From contig NZ_SMKA01000070.1 of the NCBI RefSeq assembly GCF_004348455.1, positions 1 through 32,713 on the forward strand: a stretch of 32,713 nucleotides of DNA, read 5' to 3'. The translations under genes were made by a program, and so were the position numbers. This DNA comes from Kribbella albertanoniae. Lineage in GTDB: Bacteria; Actinomycetota; Actinomycetes; Propionibacteriales; Kribbellaceae. The stretch's first letter is position 1. Each line of letters opens with the position of its first letter. Below are positions 14,153 to 20,428 of this stretch, one piece after another. The notes beneath the pieces are model-generated. The model was not told the DNA's origin and ran no database searches. It saw nothing but the letters and a program-made list of their open reading frames with translations.

Positions 14153-14857
14153 CTAGTTGCCCATGCCGATGCCGCCGTCGACCGGGATCACCGCTCCGGT
14201 GATGTACCCGGCCTCCTCGGAGGCGAGCCAGCGGACCGCGTGCGCGATCTCCTCGGTCAGGCCGAACCGGCCGAGCGGGATCTGGCCGAGGTACTGCTTC
14301 ACAGTGTCTTCGGGCAGTACGGCGGTCATGTCGGTCTCGACGAATCCCGGTGCGACCACGTTGGCGGTGATCCCGCGGCTGCCGAGCTCGCGCGCGATCG
14401 ACCGGGCCATCCCGACCAGACCGGACTTGCTGGCCGCGTAGTTCACCTGCCCGGCCGAGCCGAGCAGGCCGACCACCGAGGAGATGAAGACGATCCGGCC
14501 CTTGCGCAGCCGCAGCATGCCCTTCGCGGCCCGCCGGGCGACCCGGAACGAACCGGTCAGGTTGGTGTCGATGACCGAGTCCCAGTCGTCGTCGGACATC
14601 CGCAGCAGCAGGGTGTCGCGGGTGATTCCGGCGTTGGCCACCAGCACCTCGACCGGCCCGTGCGCGTCCTGGATGGTCTCGAACGCCGCGTCGACCTGCT
14701 CCTGGTCGGTGATGTCGCACTTCACACCCAGGAAGCCGTCCGGCGGTGGACTGCTGTTGTAGGTCACCGCAACCTGGTCACCGGCGTCCTTGAACGCAGT
14801 CGCGATCGCCAGCCCGATCCCCCGGTTGCCACCGGTCACCAACACAGACCTGCCCAC
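14153..14857 (-). CDS. fabG: 3-oxoacyl-[acyl-carrier-protein] reductase FabG
   Basis: NADPH-dependent reduction of 3-oxoacyl-ACP in fatty acid elongation. The 234-residue classical SDR shows TGGNRGIG at 8-15 (cofactor loop), NAG at 75-77, Asn99, Ser126/127 in FISSV, and Tyr140-x3-Lys144 in YAASK. The C-terminal ITGAVIPVDGGIGMGN is typical. The start is GTG 14857, with GAGGAG five to eight bases upstream on the minus strand. It is followed by inhA, the same fabG-inhA pairing as in mycobacteria and Streptomyces, so the two supply consecutive reductive steps of the same cycle. Confidence 0.95.
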   Translation of the reverse strand: MGRSVLVTGGNRGIGLAIATAFKDAGDQVAVTYNSSPPPDGFLGVKCDITDQEQVDAAFETIQDAHGPVEVLVANAGITRDTLLLRMSDDDWDSVIDTNLTGSFRVARRAAKGMLRLRKGRIVFISSVVGLLGSAGQVNYAASKSGLVGMARSIARELGSRGITANVVAPGFVETDMTAVLPEDTVKQYLGQIPLGRFGLTEEIAHAVRWLASEEAGYITGAVIPVDGGIGMGN

Positions 14858-14899
14858 AAGAACTCCTCACCCGTTGCCAGTCGTAGCCGAACGCTATCC

Positions 14900-15112
14900 T
14901 CAGGAGTCTTCGAGCCGGAAACCGACCTTCAATCCGACCTGGTAGTGGTCGATCTGGTTGTCGACGATGTGGCCGCGGATCTGGGTCACCTCGAACCAGT
15001 CCAGGTGCCGCAGGGTCTCACCGGCCCGGGTGACGGCGTTCGTGATCGCCTCGTTCACCCCCACCTTCGACGTACCGACGATCTCCGTGACTCTGTAAGT
15101 CCGATCCGTCAT
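14900..15112 (-). CDS. Dodecin family flavin-binding protein
   Basis: A 70-residue dodecin, which assembles as a hollow dodecamer and stores or buffers flavins (riboflavin, FMN or related) in the cytoplasm. The full-length small fold is visible: TYRVTEIVGTS strand, helix with NEAITNAV, the flavin-stacking Trp in LRHLDWFEV, and QIDHYQVGLKVGFRLED at the end. ATG 15112 is preceded by GGAAGGAAG. It lies 42 bases upstream of fabG on the same strand and may share transcripts with it, although a TAGCGT hexamer in that gap could be a separate -10. It is divergent from the DUF3099 gene. Confidence 0.92.
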   Translation of the reverse strand: MTDRTYRVTEIVGTSKVGVNEAITNAVTRAGETLRHLDWFEVTQIRGHIVDNQIDHYQVGLKVGFRLEDS

Positions 15113-15161
15113 CAGGCTTCCTTCCGTAGCGGCGTACCGTGGTTGTTGGTGAGGAGGATAG

Positions 15162-15521
15162 ATGTCCAAACGTCGTGAACGGTCCGGCGAAACGGTCATT
15201 TCGGTGACGAGTGCGCAGCCCGGCCGTTCCGAGGACCTCGACAGCCGCATCATCCGGTACGCCGCGATGATGGGACTGCGGGTGGCGTGTTTCGTGCTGG
15301 CCGTGTTCACTCCGTCGCCGTGGCGCTGGATGTTCGTCGTCGGCGCGGTGTTCCTGCCGTACTTCGCGGTGGTGCTGGCCAACGTCGCGAAGACCGCGAC
15401 CCAGGACAGCGGCACGCCGTATGTGCCTCCGGAACGGCCTTCGTTGGAGGCCTCACCGGGCCCGGTGATCAAGGCCGAACCGGACCCCGAACCGGTGCGA
15501 CAGACCGACACCGAAAAGTGA
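15162..15521 (+). CDS. DUF3099 membrane protein
   Basis: A 119-residue actinobacterial protein of unknown function (DUF3099). A polar N-terminal stretch contains VISVTSAQPGRSEDLDSRIIRY, characteristic of the family; two transmembrane helices follow (about 35-52 and 56-75), then a Pro-rich cytoplasmic tail. The start ATG 15162 has a strong GAGGAGG six bases upstream. It is divergent from the dodecin gene; a TACCGT hexamer in the 49-bp gap may be its -10. Downstream lies the candidate small RNA with a strong terminator. Confidence 0.85.
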   Translation: MSKRRERSGETVISVTSAQPGRSEDLDSRIIRYAAMMGLRVACFVLAVFTPSPWRWMFVVGAVFLPYFAVVLANVAKTATQDSGTPYVPPERPSLEASPGPVIKAEPDPEPVRQTDTEK

Positions 15522-15534
15522 TCTGTGCCGGGAC

Positions 15535-15564
15535 TGGAAAGTTCGCCGGGTTCCGTGTCAGAAT
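15535..15564 (+). promoter_or_regulatory. Candidate promoter for a small RNA
   Basis: TGGAAA at 15535-15540 (four of six -35 bases) and CAGAAT at 15559-15564 (four of six -10 bases) are 18 bases apart. Transcription would start near 15571, just before two hairpins and a terminator, with no coding frame in between. Confidence 0.4.
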
Positions 15565-15570
15565 CTCCCG

Positions 15571-15657
15571 CGTGCGCTGAAGTTCACTGTTGGAATTCAG
15601 CCTGTTGATGCGGCGTCGGACGGCTCCCCCCGTGGCTGTCCGACGTCGCTTCATTTA
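15571..15657 (+). ncRNA. Candidate small RNA, two hairpins, C6 loop
   Basis: The gap between DUF3099 and the next gene holds a promoter-like pair, then a hairpin at 15576-15601 (GCTGAA plus TTC pairing with GAA plus TTCAGC, 7-base loop), then a 12-bp hairpin at 15610-15649 whose loop contains six consecutive C. The second hairpin is followed by a T-rich run. Actinobacterial 6C RNAs have C-rich hairpin loops, but that family needs two such loops and only one is seen here, so I give no family name. It could also be the 3' untranslated end of the DUF3099 mRNA. Confidence 0.4.
15610..15657 (+). terminator. Rho-independent terminator
   Basis: GCGGCGTCGGAC (15610-15621) pairs with GTCCGACGTCGC (15638-15649) over 12 bp with one G-U pair and a 16-base loop. 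TTCATTTAT follows, one of the most T-rich runs of the window. It should end transcription from DUF3099 and from the candidate small RNA, so the next gene probably has its own promoter. Confidence 0.75.
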
Positions 15658-15740
15658 TGACCGGGGTGGTGGGGTGGGGAAAGCTACGAGCACAGCGGCC
15701 CGATATTTACCCCAGGCTTTTGATTATTGAGGAATCAGGA

Positions 15741-15944
15741 ATGGCAATGCCCGAGATCTGCTCGTCCAAGGGGTGTGGCAACGCTGCCACCTGGGCGGTG
15801 CTGTGGAACAACCCGAAGATCCACACGCCGGACCGGCGCAAGACCTGGCTGGCCTGTGACGAGCACAAGGCGACCTTGTCGGACTTCCTCGACCGTCGCG
15901 GATTTCTTCGCGACGTAGAACCATTCACCGGTTCGGACGCTTAG
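15741..15944 (+). CDS. Small zinc-ribbon-like protein, unknown function
   Basis: A 67-residue cytoplasmic protein with four possible metal ligands in a Cys7-x4-Cys12 ... Cys39-x2-His42 arrangement (CSSKGC and CDEHK), which looks like a small zinc-binding fold. Trp, Arg and His residues between the pairs give a basic, aromatic middle part. I know similar short proteins in actinobacteria but no function. The start ATG 15741 has AGGAATCAGGA just before it, better placed than the upstream in-frame possibility at 15657, which lies in the terminator tail. The upstream stretch 15700-15735 is unusually AT-rich for this genome and may hold its promoter. Confidence 0.75.
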   Translation: MAMPEICSSKGCGNAATWAVLWNNPKIHTPDRRKTWLACDEHKATLSDFLDRRGFLRDVEPFTGSDA

Positions 15945-15965
15945 CGAAAAAACCGATTTCCGCTT

Positions 15966-16985
15966 TCAGCCACCGATGGCGGACATCGGGCGCGCGGGTT
16001 GCAGGAACGACGGATCGTTGATGCCGTGGCCGGGGAGTTTCTTCCACATCGCCCGCCGCCAGCGATCTGCGAGTTCCGCATCATCGGCACCGGCGCGCAT
16101 TGCCGAGCGCAGATCGGATTCGGTCCGGGCGAACAAGCAGTCGCGCACCTGACCGTCGGCGGTCAGCCGGACCCGGTCGCAGTCACCACAGAACGGCCGC
16201 GTCACGGACGCGATGATCCCGACCGTCTGCGCACCGCCACGCACGCTGAAGATCTCGGCCGGCGCACTCCCCCGGGCTGCGGCATCGGTCGGCTCGAGGC
16301 CGAACTGCTCACCGAGCCGCTCGAGGATCTCGTCCGCGGTCACCATCGTGGCCCGATCCCACCCGTGCTGCGCGTCCAGCGGCATCTGCTCGATGAACCG
16401 CAGCTCGTAGCCGTGCTCCAGGCAGAACTCCAGCAACTCCGGAGCGTGGGTGTCGTTGATCCCCCGCATCAGTACGGCGTTCACCTTGACCGGCGAGAGT
16501 CCGGCCTCCTGGGCCGCCGCCATCCCGGCCAGCACGTCCTTCAGACGGTCCCGCCGGGTCAGCTCGACGAAAGTGTCGGGCCGAATGGTGTCGAGACTCA
16601 CATTCACCCGATCGAGCCCGGCTTCCTTGAGCGCGACCGCCTGCCGGGCCAACCCGATCCCGTTGGTCGTCAGCGATACCTCAGGCCGTGGCTCGAGCGC
16701 CGTCGTACGGGCGACGATGCCGACCAGGCCGCGGCGCAGCAACGGCTCGCCACCGGTGAAGCGGATCTCGTGGACGCCCAGCTGGGTGACCGCGATCCCC
16801 ACCAGGCGCACGATCTCGTCGTCGGTGAGCAACTCGGGCTTGGCCAGCCAGTCGAGGCCCTCTTCCGGCATGCAGTAGGTGCAGCGCAGATTGCAACGGT
16901 CCGTGAGCGAGACGCGCAGATCCGTGGCGATCCGGCCATAGGTATCTGCCAGACCTACCTGCGTCACCTCTTCGGTCGCCGTCAC
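15966..16985 (-). CDS. moaA: GTP 3',8-cyclase MoaA
   Basis: Radical SAM enzyme for the first step of molybdenum cofactor synthesis; it converts GTP to (8S)-3',8-cyclo-7,8-dihydro-GTP, which MoaC turns into cyclic pyranopterin phosphate. The 339-residue protein has the radical SAM Cys31-x3-Cys35-x2-Cys38 in DRCNLRCTYCMP, the second cluster Cys266-x2-Cys269-x13-Cys283, and the C-terminal Gly-Gly needed for activity. No other moa gene is in the window. I choose GTG 16985 over the upstream frame because a TAGTCT hexamer lies seven bases before it and no homologous sequence precedes it. It is divergent from the SURF1 gene. Confidence 0.93.
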   Translation of the reverse strand: MTATEEVTQVGLADTYGRIATDLRVSLTDRCNLRCTYCMPEEGLDWLAKPELLTDDEIVRLVGIAVTQLGVHEIRFTGGEPLLRRGLVGIVARTTALEPRPEVSLTTNGIGLARQAVALKEAGLDRVNVSLDTIRPDTFVELTRRDRLKDVLAGMAAAQEAGLSPVKVNAVLMRGINDTHAPELLEFCLEHGYELRFIEQMPLDAQHGWDRATMVTADEILERLGEQFGLEPTDAAARGSAPAEIFSVRGGAQTVGIIASVTRPFCGDCDRVRLTADGQVRDCLFARTESDLRSAMRAGADDAELADRWRRAMWKKLPGHGINDPSFLQPARPMSAIGG

Positions 16986-16992
16986 GAAGCCC

Positions 16993-16998
16993 AGACTA
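16993..16998 (-). promoter_or_regulatory. -10 element of moaA (leaderless start)
   Basis: TAGTCT on the minus strand ends seven bases before GTG 16985. TTGAGC at 17018-17023, 19 bases upstream, may be the -35. No ribosome binding site is present. Confidence 0.5.
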
Positions 16999-17063
16999 CG
17001 TGCCGCCGCCGCCTGCGGCTCAATACCTTCCCCACCCCACCACCCCGAACTACAGGCCATGGC

Positions 17064-17069
17064 TTAAGT
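17064..17069 (+). promoter_or_regulatory. -10 element of the SURF1 gene (leaderless start)
   Basis: TTAAGT is seven bases before GTG 17077; no purine-rich site lies between. It stands back to back with the moaA promoter about 65 bases away. Confidence 0.45.
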
Positions 17070-17076
17070 TCGAGAC

Positions 17077-17859
17077 GTGCGTCGATTGATGAACGTCCGG
17101 TGGCTCGGCGCCGCGCTGACGATCCTGGTCCTGGCCACGGTCTGCATTCAGCTCGGCCGCTGGCAACTGCATCGACTGCACGACCGGGAGGTCCGCAACG
17201 GCGTCACCACGTCGAACCTGGCCGCTCCACCGGCGCCGATCGACCAGATCGTCGGCCCGCAGGGCGTGGTCGGCGACCAGCACGCGTGGCGGACCGCGGT
17301 CGTGACCGGCCACTTCGACGCGAGCAAGCAGATAGTCCTGCGCTATCGGAACGTGAACGACCGGCCCGGATTCGAAATCATCACCCCGCTGGTTCTGCCG
17401 AGCGGGAAGGCGGTTCTGATCGACCGGGGCTTCCTGGCCCGGCAAGGCGCCGAACTCGCGCCGGGCAAGGTGCCCGCCGTACCGGCAGGCGAGGTGACGA
17501 TCACCGGCCGGCTGCAGCGCAGTGAGCGCGGCGGAAGCACCAACGGCGGTACGCCGGACAACGGGACCGCGCGCCTGATCAACGGGCCGGCGTACGCCAA
17601 GGCTCTTGGTCTGGACCTGTACGACGGCTACCTGATGGTGGACAGCCAGGTGCCGGCCAACGATCCGGCGTTCGGCAAGTTCCCCGGGCCCGAGATCGAC
17701 AGCGGACCGCACTTCTTCTACGCGCTGCAGTGGTTCCTGTTCGCGATCCTCGCGGTCGGTGGGCTGATCTACTTCACCCGCCGCCCGGCCACCGACGCGG
17801 CCGGCGAGGTTGTTGCCGAGCGCAACGAAGTTCCGGAACCCGCGGCCCCTCGGGACTGA
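17077..17859 (+). CDS. SURF1-family cytochrome c oxidase assembly protein
   Basis: Membrane protein that helps insert heme a during assembly of aa3-type cytochrome c oxidase. The 260-residue protein has the family layout: N-terminal helix (about 7-25) followed at once by GRWQLHRLHDR, a large extracytoplasmic domain with WRTAVVTGHFD and LIDRGFLAR, and a C-terminal helix (about 223-243) with HFFYALQWFLFA, then a short tail. Start GTG 17077 is favoured by the -10 seven bases upstream; ATG 17089 (residue 5) is an alternative. It is divergent from moaA, and the SDR gene follows after 71 bases. Confidence 0.9.
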   Translation: MRRLMNVRWLGAALTILVLATVCIQLGRWQLHRLHDREVRNGVTTSNLAAPPAPIDQIVGPQGVVGDQHAWRTAVVTGHFDASKQIVLRYRNVNDRPGFEIITPLVLPSGKAVLIDRGFLARQGAELAPGKVPAVPAGEVTITGRLQRSERGGSTNGGTPDNGTARLINGPAYAKALGLDLYDGYLMVDSQVPANDPAFGKFPGPEIDSGPHFFYALQWFLFAILAVGGLIYFTRRPATDAAGEVVAERNEVPEPAAPRD

Positions 17860-17918
17860 CAAACGAACGCTTGCCATCGGCCCCGAACTGTCGAGGTGCG
17901 GAGGTTGCTGCCGTGAGG

Positions 17919-17924
17919 CAGGAT
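17919..17924 (+). promoter_or_regulatory. -10 element of the SDR gene (leaderless start)
   Basis: CAGGAT lies six bases before GTG 17931, with no ribosome binding site in between. No clear -35 is seen. Confidence 0.4.
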
Positions 17925-17930
17925 GGTGCC

Positions 17931-18686
17931 GTGGACCTTGGACTGCGCGACCGCATCTACATCGTCACCGGTGCCAGCACCGGCCTCGGCTTCGCCACCG
18001 CGAAGGCCCTGGCCGCGGACGGCGCCCGGCTCGTCATCTCCAGCCGGAGCGAGGAGAACATCACCCGGGCCGCCGCCGAGCTCGGCGAGAACGTGGTCGG
18101 TATCCCCGTCGACAACGCCGACCCCGAAAGCGCCGAGCGGCTGGCCGCCACCGCGATCGCGAAGTGGGGTGCCCTGCACGGCGCCCTGATCAGCGTCGGT
18201 GGCCCGAAGCCCGGCACCGCGCTGGATTCCGACGAGGCCGACTGGCAGGCCGCCTTCAACAGCGTCTTCCTCGGTGGTCTGCGGATCGCGAAGTCGGTCG
18301 CCCGGGCCGGCTCGGACGGTACGTCGATCGCCTTCGTGCTGTCCTCGTCCGTCAAGTCCCCGATCCCCGGCCTGGCCATCTCGAACGGCCTGCGCCCCGG
18401 CCTCGCGATGGTCGCCAAGACCCTCGCCGACGAGCTCGGGCCGAACGGCGTCCGCGTCAACGGCCTGCTCCCCGGCCGGATCGCCACCGACCGGCTCAAG
18501 GAGCTGGACGGCAAGGGCGGCGACCCCGAGGTCGCCCGCCGCAGCGCCGAGCGCACCATCCCACTCCGCCGGTACGGCGACCCTGACGAGTTCGGCCGGG
18601 TAGCAGCCTTCGTCCTCTCCCCCGCCGCCTCCTACCTGACCGGTGCGATCATCCCGATCGACGGCGGCGCACTCCGTACGTTCTGA
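17931..18686 (+). CDS. Atypical SDR-family oxidoreductase
   Basis: A 251-residue Rossmann-fold protein of the short-chain dehydrogenase/reductase family. The cofactor loop TGASTGLG (about 13-20) and the C-terminal YLTGAIIPIDGG are normal. The catalytic region is not: where classical members have NNAG there is ISVGG, and where they have Tyr-x3-Lys there is LAISNGLRPG, with neither Tyr nor Lys in place. It may use another residue, act on an unusual substrate, or bind nucleotide without catalysis. The start GTG 17931 follows a -10-like hexamer by six bases; the frame is open much further upstream through the SURF1 gene. Substrate unknown. Confidence 0.82.
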   Translation: MDLGLRDRIYIVTGASTGLGFATAKALAADGARLVISSRSEENITRAAAELGENVVGIPVDNADPESAERLAATAIAKWGALHGALISVGGPKPGTALDSDEADWQAAFNSVFLGGLRIAKSVARAGSDGTSIAFVLSSSVKSPIPGLAISNGLRPGLAMVAKTLADELGPNGVRVNGLLPGRIATDRLKELDGKGGDPEVARRSAERTIPLRRYGDPDEFGRVAAFVLSPAASYLTGAIIPIDGGALRTF

Positions 18687-18742
18687 AGGACGAGATCTTC
18701 ACAGTCTTTCTTGGTAATTACTCGCATAGATCACAGAGGCGC

Positions 18743-18757
18743 TGTTATCTTCTAACA
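18743..18757. promoter_or_regulatory. Short inverted repeat before the secreted-protein gene
   Basis: TGTTA (18743-18747) and TAACA (18753-18757) flank TCTTC in an AT-rich stretch 33 bases before the next start. TTATCT inside it could be a -10. The stretch 18687-18789 otherwise holds only the ribosome binding site GGGAGG. Confidence 0.3.
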
Positions 18758-18789
18758 ACCTCATTCGCCCCCTTGGGAGGAACTGACCT

Positions 18790-19212
18790 ATGCGACGAAC
18801 CACGATCCGGACCGTCGGCGTGCTGCTTGGCACATTGGCGTTGGTGGTCACCACGACGGGCGTCGCGAACGCTGCGTCGTTCAGCTACGGCGCCTACGAG
18901 GGCGGCGGCTGGGGGTACTGGCAGCAGGACCCGGGCGCCGACCCGCGGCCGTTCCAGGGCGGGACCGCCCCGGGTGACGCGATCGCCGCGTGCGACATGG
19001 AGGCGGACGGGTGGGGTATCGAGGTCCGGCTGGACATCGGCCGTAACGGCAGCATCGACCGCAAGGTCAGCACCCGCGGTCACGCCGCCGAGTACTGCTC
19101 GGGCTGGGCCAGCGGCGACATCACCCCCGAGGGAACCCCGGTCCGGGTCTGGGTCGTGAAGGTCAACGGCACCACCGACTACCACCCGGTGTACAAGGAC
19201 GGCACCGCCTAA
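18790..19212 (+). CDS. Small secreted protein, unknown function
   Basis: A 140-residue protein with a clear signal peptide: basic MRRTTIRTV, hydrophobic core to about residue 21, and cleavage after ANA at about 28. The mature part, about 112 residues, is rich in Gly, Trp and Tyr at its start and has two Cys (68 and 103) that could form one disulfide. Strand-forming segments such as WGIEVRLDIG and PVRVWVVKVNG suggest a beta-sandwich. I recognise no family. A GGGAGG site lies about nine bases before ATG. The stop overlaps the end of the convergent LigD-like gene by four bases. Confidence 0.75.
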   Translation: MRRTTIRTVGVLLGTLALVVTTTGVANAASFSYGAYEGGGWGYWQQDPGADPRPFQGGTAPGDAIAACDMEADGWGIEVRLDIGRNGSIDRKVSTRGHAAEYCSGWASGDITPEGTPVRVWVVKVNGTTDYHPVYKDGTA

Positions 19213-20270
19213 TCGTCCTTCGGGCGGTCCCGGTCCTTGGAGGGTTGGACGCGCTTGGGCTCGCCGGGCATCTTCGGATACTCCGGCGGGTACGGCAGGT
19301 CGGCCTCGCCGTGGTCGCGCTCGTGCTTGGCCGACAACTCCAGCAGCGAGTCGAGTGAGAAGGCCTGCTCGCCGACGGCGGCGTGCAGGTCGCCGACCTC
19401 GGCGAACCGGGCCGGCATCGTGAGCACATCGAAGTCGTCCGGTACGACGTCCTCCAGCTCCTCCCACCGCAGTGGCGCCGACACCCGGGCGCGCGCATTC
19501 GGCCGGACCGAGTACGCCGAGGCGATGGTCCGGTCCCGGGCCATCTGGTTGTAGTCGATGAAGATGCGCTCGCCGCGCTCCTCCTTCCACCAGTTCACCG
19601 TGACCTGGTCGGGGAGCCGCTTGGACAGCTCACGCCCGAGCGCGATCACCGCGCGCCGCGCCTGGATGAAGTCCCAGCGGGGCTCGATCGGCACGTAGAC
19701 GTGCAGGCCGCGGCCGCCTGAGGTCTTCGGGAAGCCCTCCAGGCCGTGCTCGGCGAGCAACTCACGCAGCGCAGGCGCCACCGCGACCGCGCTCTTGAAG
19801 TCCGTCCCCGGCTGAGGGTCGAGGTCGATCCGGAGCTGGTCCGGGTTGTCGACGTTCGGCCGGCGGACCGGCCAGGGGTGGAACGTCAGCGTGCCCAGGT
19901 TCGCCGCCCAGGCGACCACGGCCAGCTCGGTCGGGCAGACCTCGTCGGCGGGCCGGCCGCTGGGGAACTTGATGGTTGCGGTCTCCACCCACTCGGGCGC
20001 GCCCTTGGCCACCCGCTTCTGGTAGAACGCGTCACCGCGGTTGTCGGCCCGAGTGGACAGCTTCGCGCCCTCGAACCAGCCGCCCGGCCAGCGCTCCAGC
20101 GTGGTCGGCCGGTCCCGGAGCGCGCCCAGGATGCCGTCGCCGACCGCGACGAAGTAGTTCACGATATCGAGTTTGGTCAGCCCGCGATCCGCGAAGTACG
20201 GCTTGTCCGGGTTGCTCACCCGCACCTGCCGACCGCCGATCTCGAGCTCGATTGCCTTGGTCGCCGCCAT
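19209..20270 (-). CDS. Stand-alone LigD-type DNA polymerase (archaeo-eukaryotic primase family)
   Basis: Polymerase/primase domain of the bacterial non-homologous end-joining system, here as a separate 353-residue protein without ligase or nuclease domains. It fills gaps at broken DNA ends, usually with ribonucleotides. Motifs of the family: D149-L-D151-P (metal-binding Asp pair), SGGRGLH at 184-190 (His190), and Asp239 in FIDYNQMARDRT. The C-terminal ~100 residues after the core end in a charged KDRDRPKDD tail. Start ATG 20270 has TAGCGT six bases before it. No Ku or DNA ligase gene is in the window, so its partners lie elsewhere. Confidence 0.9.
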   Translation of the reverse strand: MAATKAIELEIGGRQVRVSNPDKPYFADRGLTKLDIVNYFVAVGDGILGALRDRPTTLERWPGGWFEGAKLSTRADNRGDAFYQKRVAKGAPEWVETATIKFPSGRPADEVCPTELAVVAWAANLGTLTFHPWPVRRPNVDNPDQLRIDLDPQPGTDFKSAVAVAPALRELLAEHGLEGFPKTSGGRGLHVYVPIEPRWDFIQARRAVIALGRELSKRLPDQVTVNWWKEERGERIFIDYNQMARDRTIASAYSVRPNARARVSAPLRWEELEDVVPDDFDVLTMPARFAEVGDLHAAVGEQAFSLDSLLELSAKHERDHGEADLPYPPEYPKMPGEPKRVQPSKDRDRPKDD

Positions 20271-20276
20271 GCGGTG

Positions 20277-20282
20277 ACGCTA
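20277..20282 (-). promoter_or_regulatory. -10 element of the LigD-like gene (leaderless start)
   Basis: TAGCGT on the minus strand ends six bases before ATG 20270, with no ribosome binding site between. Confidence 0.45.
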
Positions 20283-20306
20283 CCGCCCGGCACGGACAAA
20301 CGTTGG

Positions 20307-20331
20307 GAAAACTGCGGAAAGGCAAGTTTTC
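20307..20331. promoter_or_regulatory. Inverted repeat upstream of the M4 protease gene
   Basis: GAAAACT (20307-20313) and AGTTTTC (20325-20331) are perfect inverse copies 11 bases apart, in the gap between the LigD-like and M4 protease genes. Their centres are 18 bases apart, under two helical turns. A dimeric regulator site is possible; no T-run suggests a terminator. Confidence 0.4.
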
Positions 20332-20349
20332 GCAAACCCTGGCCACGTC

Positions 20350-20367
20350 CGGTAACTGGGCGGTAAC
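20350..20367. promoter_or_regulatory. Direct repeat with 11-bp period upstream of the M4 protease gene
   Basis: CGGTAAC occurs at 20350-20356 and 20361-20367, exactly 11 bp apart, so both copies lie on one face of the helix. Direct heptamer repeats of this period are used by PhoP (PHO boxes) and by SARP activators. On the minus strand the unit reads GTTACCG, distantly like the PHO unit GTTCACC. The second copy overlaps a -10-like TAACGT at 20364-20369. Confidence 0.4.
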
Positions 20368-20428
20368 GTTCACGCACTTCGTTCCTGGGGCGTGAGGCCC
20401 CCGGGACGCTTCTCGAAGGAGCGCGAGG

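Noticed and set aside
14124..14720. N-terminal extension of inhA giving 455 residues
   Set aside because: The added part is fabG read in the wrong frame; GTG 14123 with its own ribosome binding site fits the family length.
15945..15965. Possible bidirectional terminator between the small protein gene and moaA
   Set aside because: GCGAAAA and TTTCCGC pair with a mismatch and a 6-base loop; too weak to call although the position between convergent genes is suitable.
15999..17525. 508-codon plus-strand open frame
   Set aside because: It is opposite moaA and runs out of frame through the SURF1 gene; no motifs.
19209..20270. Full NHEJ locus
   Set aside because: Only the polymerase domain is present; no Ku, ligase or nuclease gene lies in the window.
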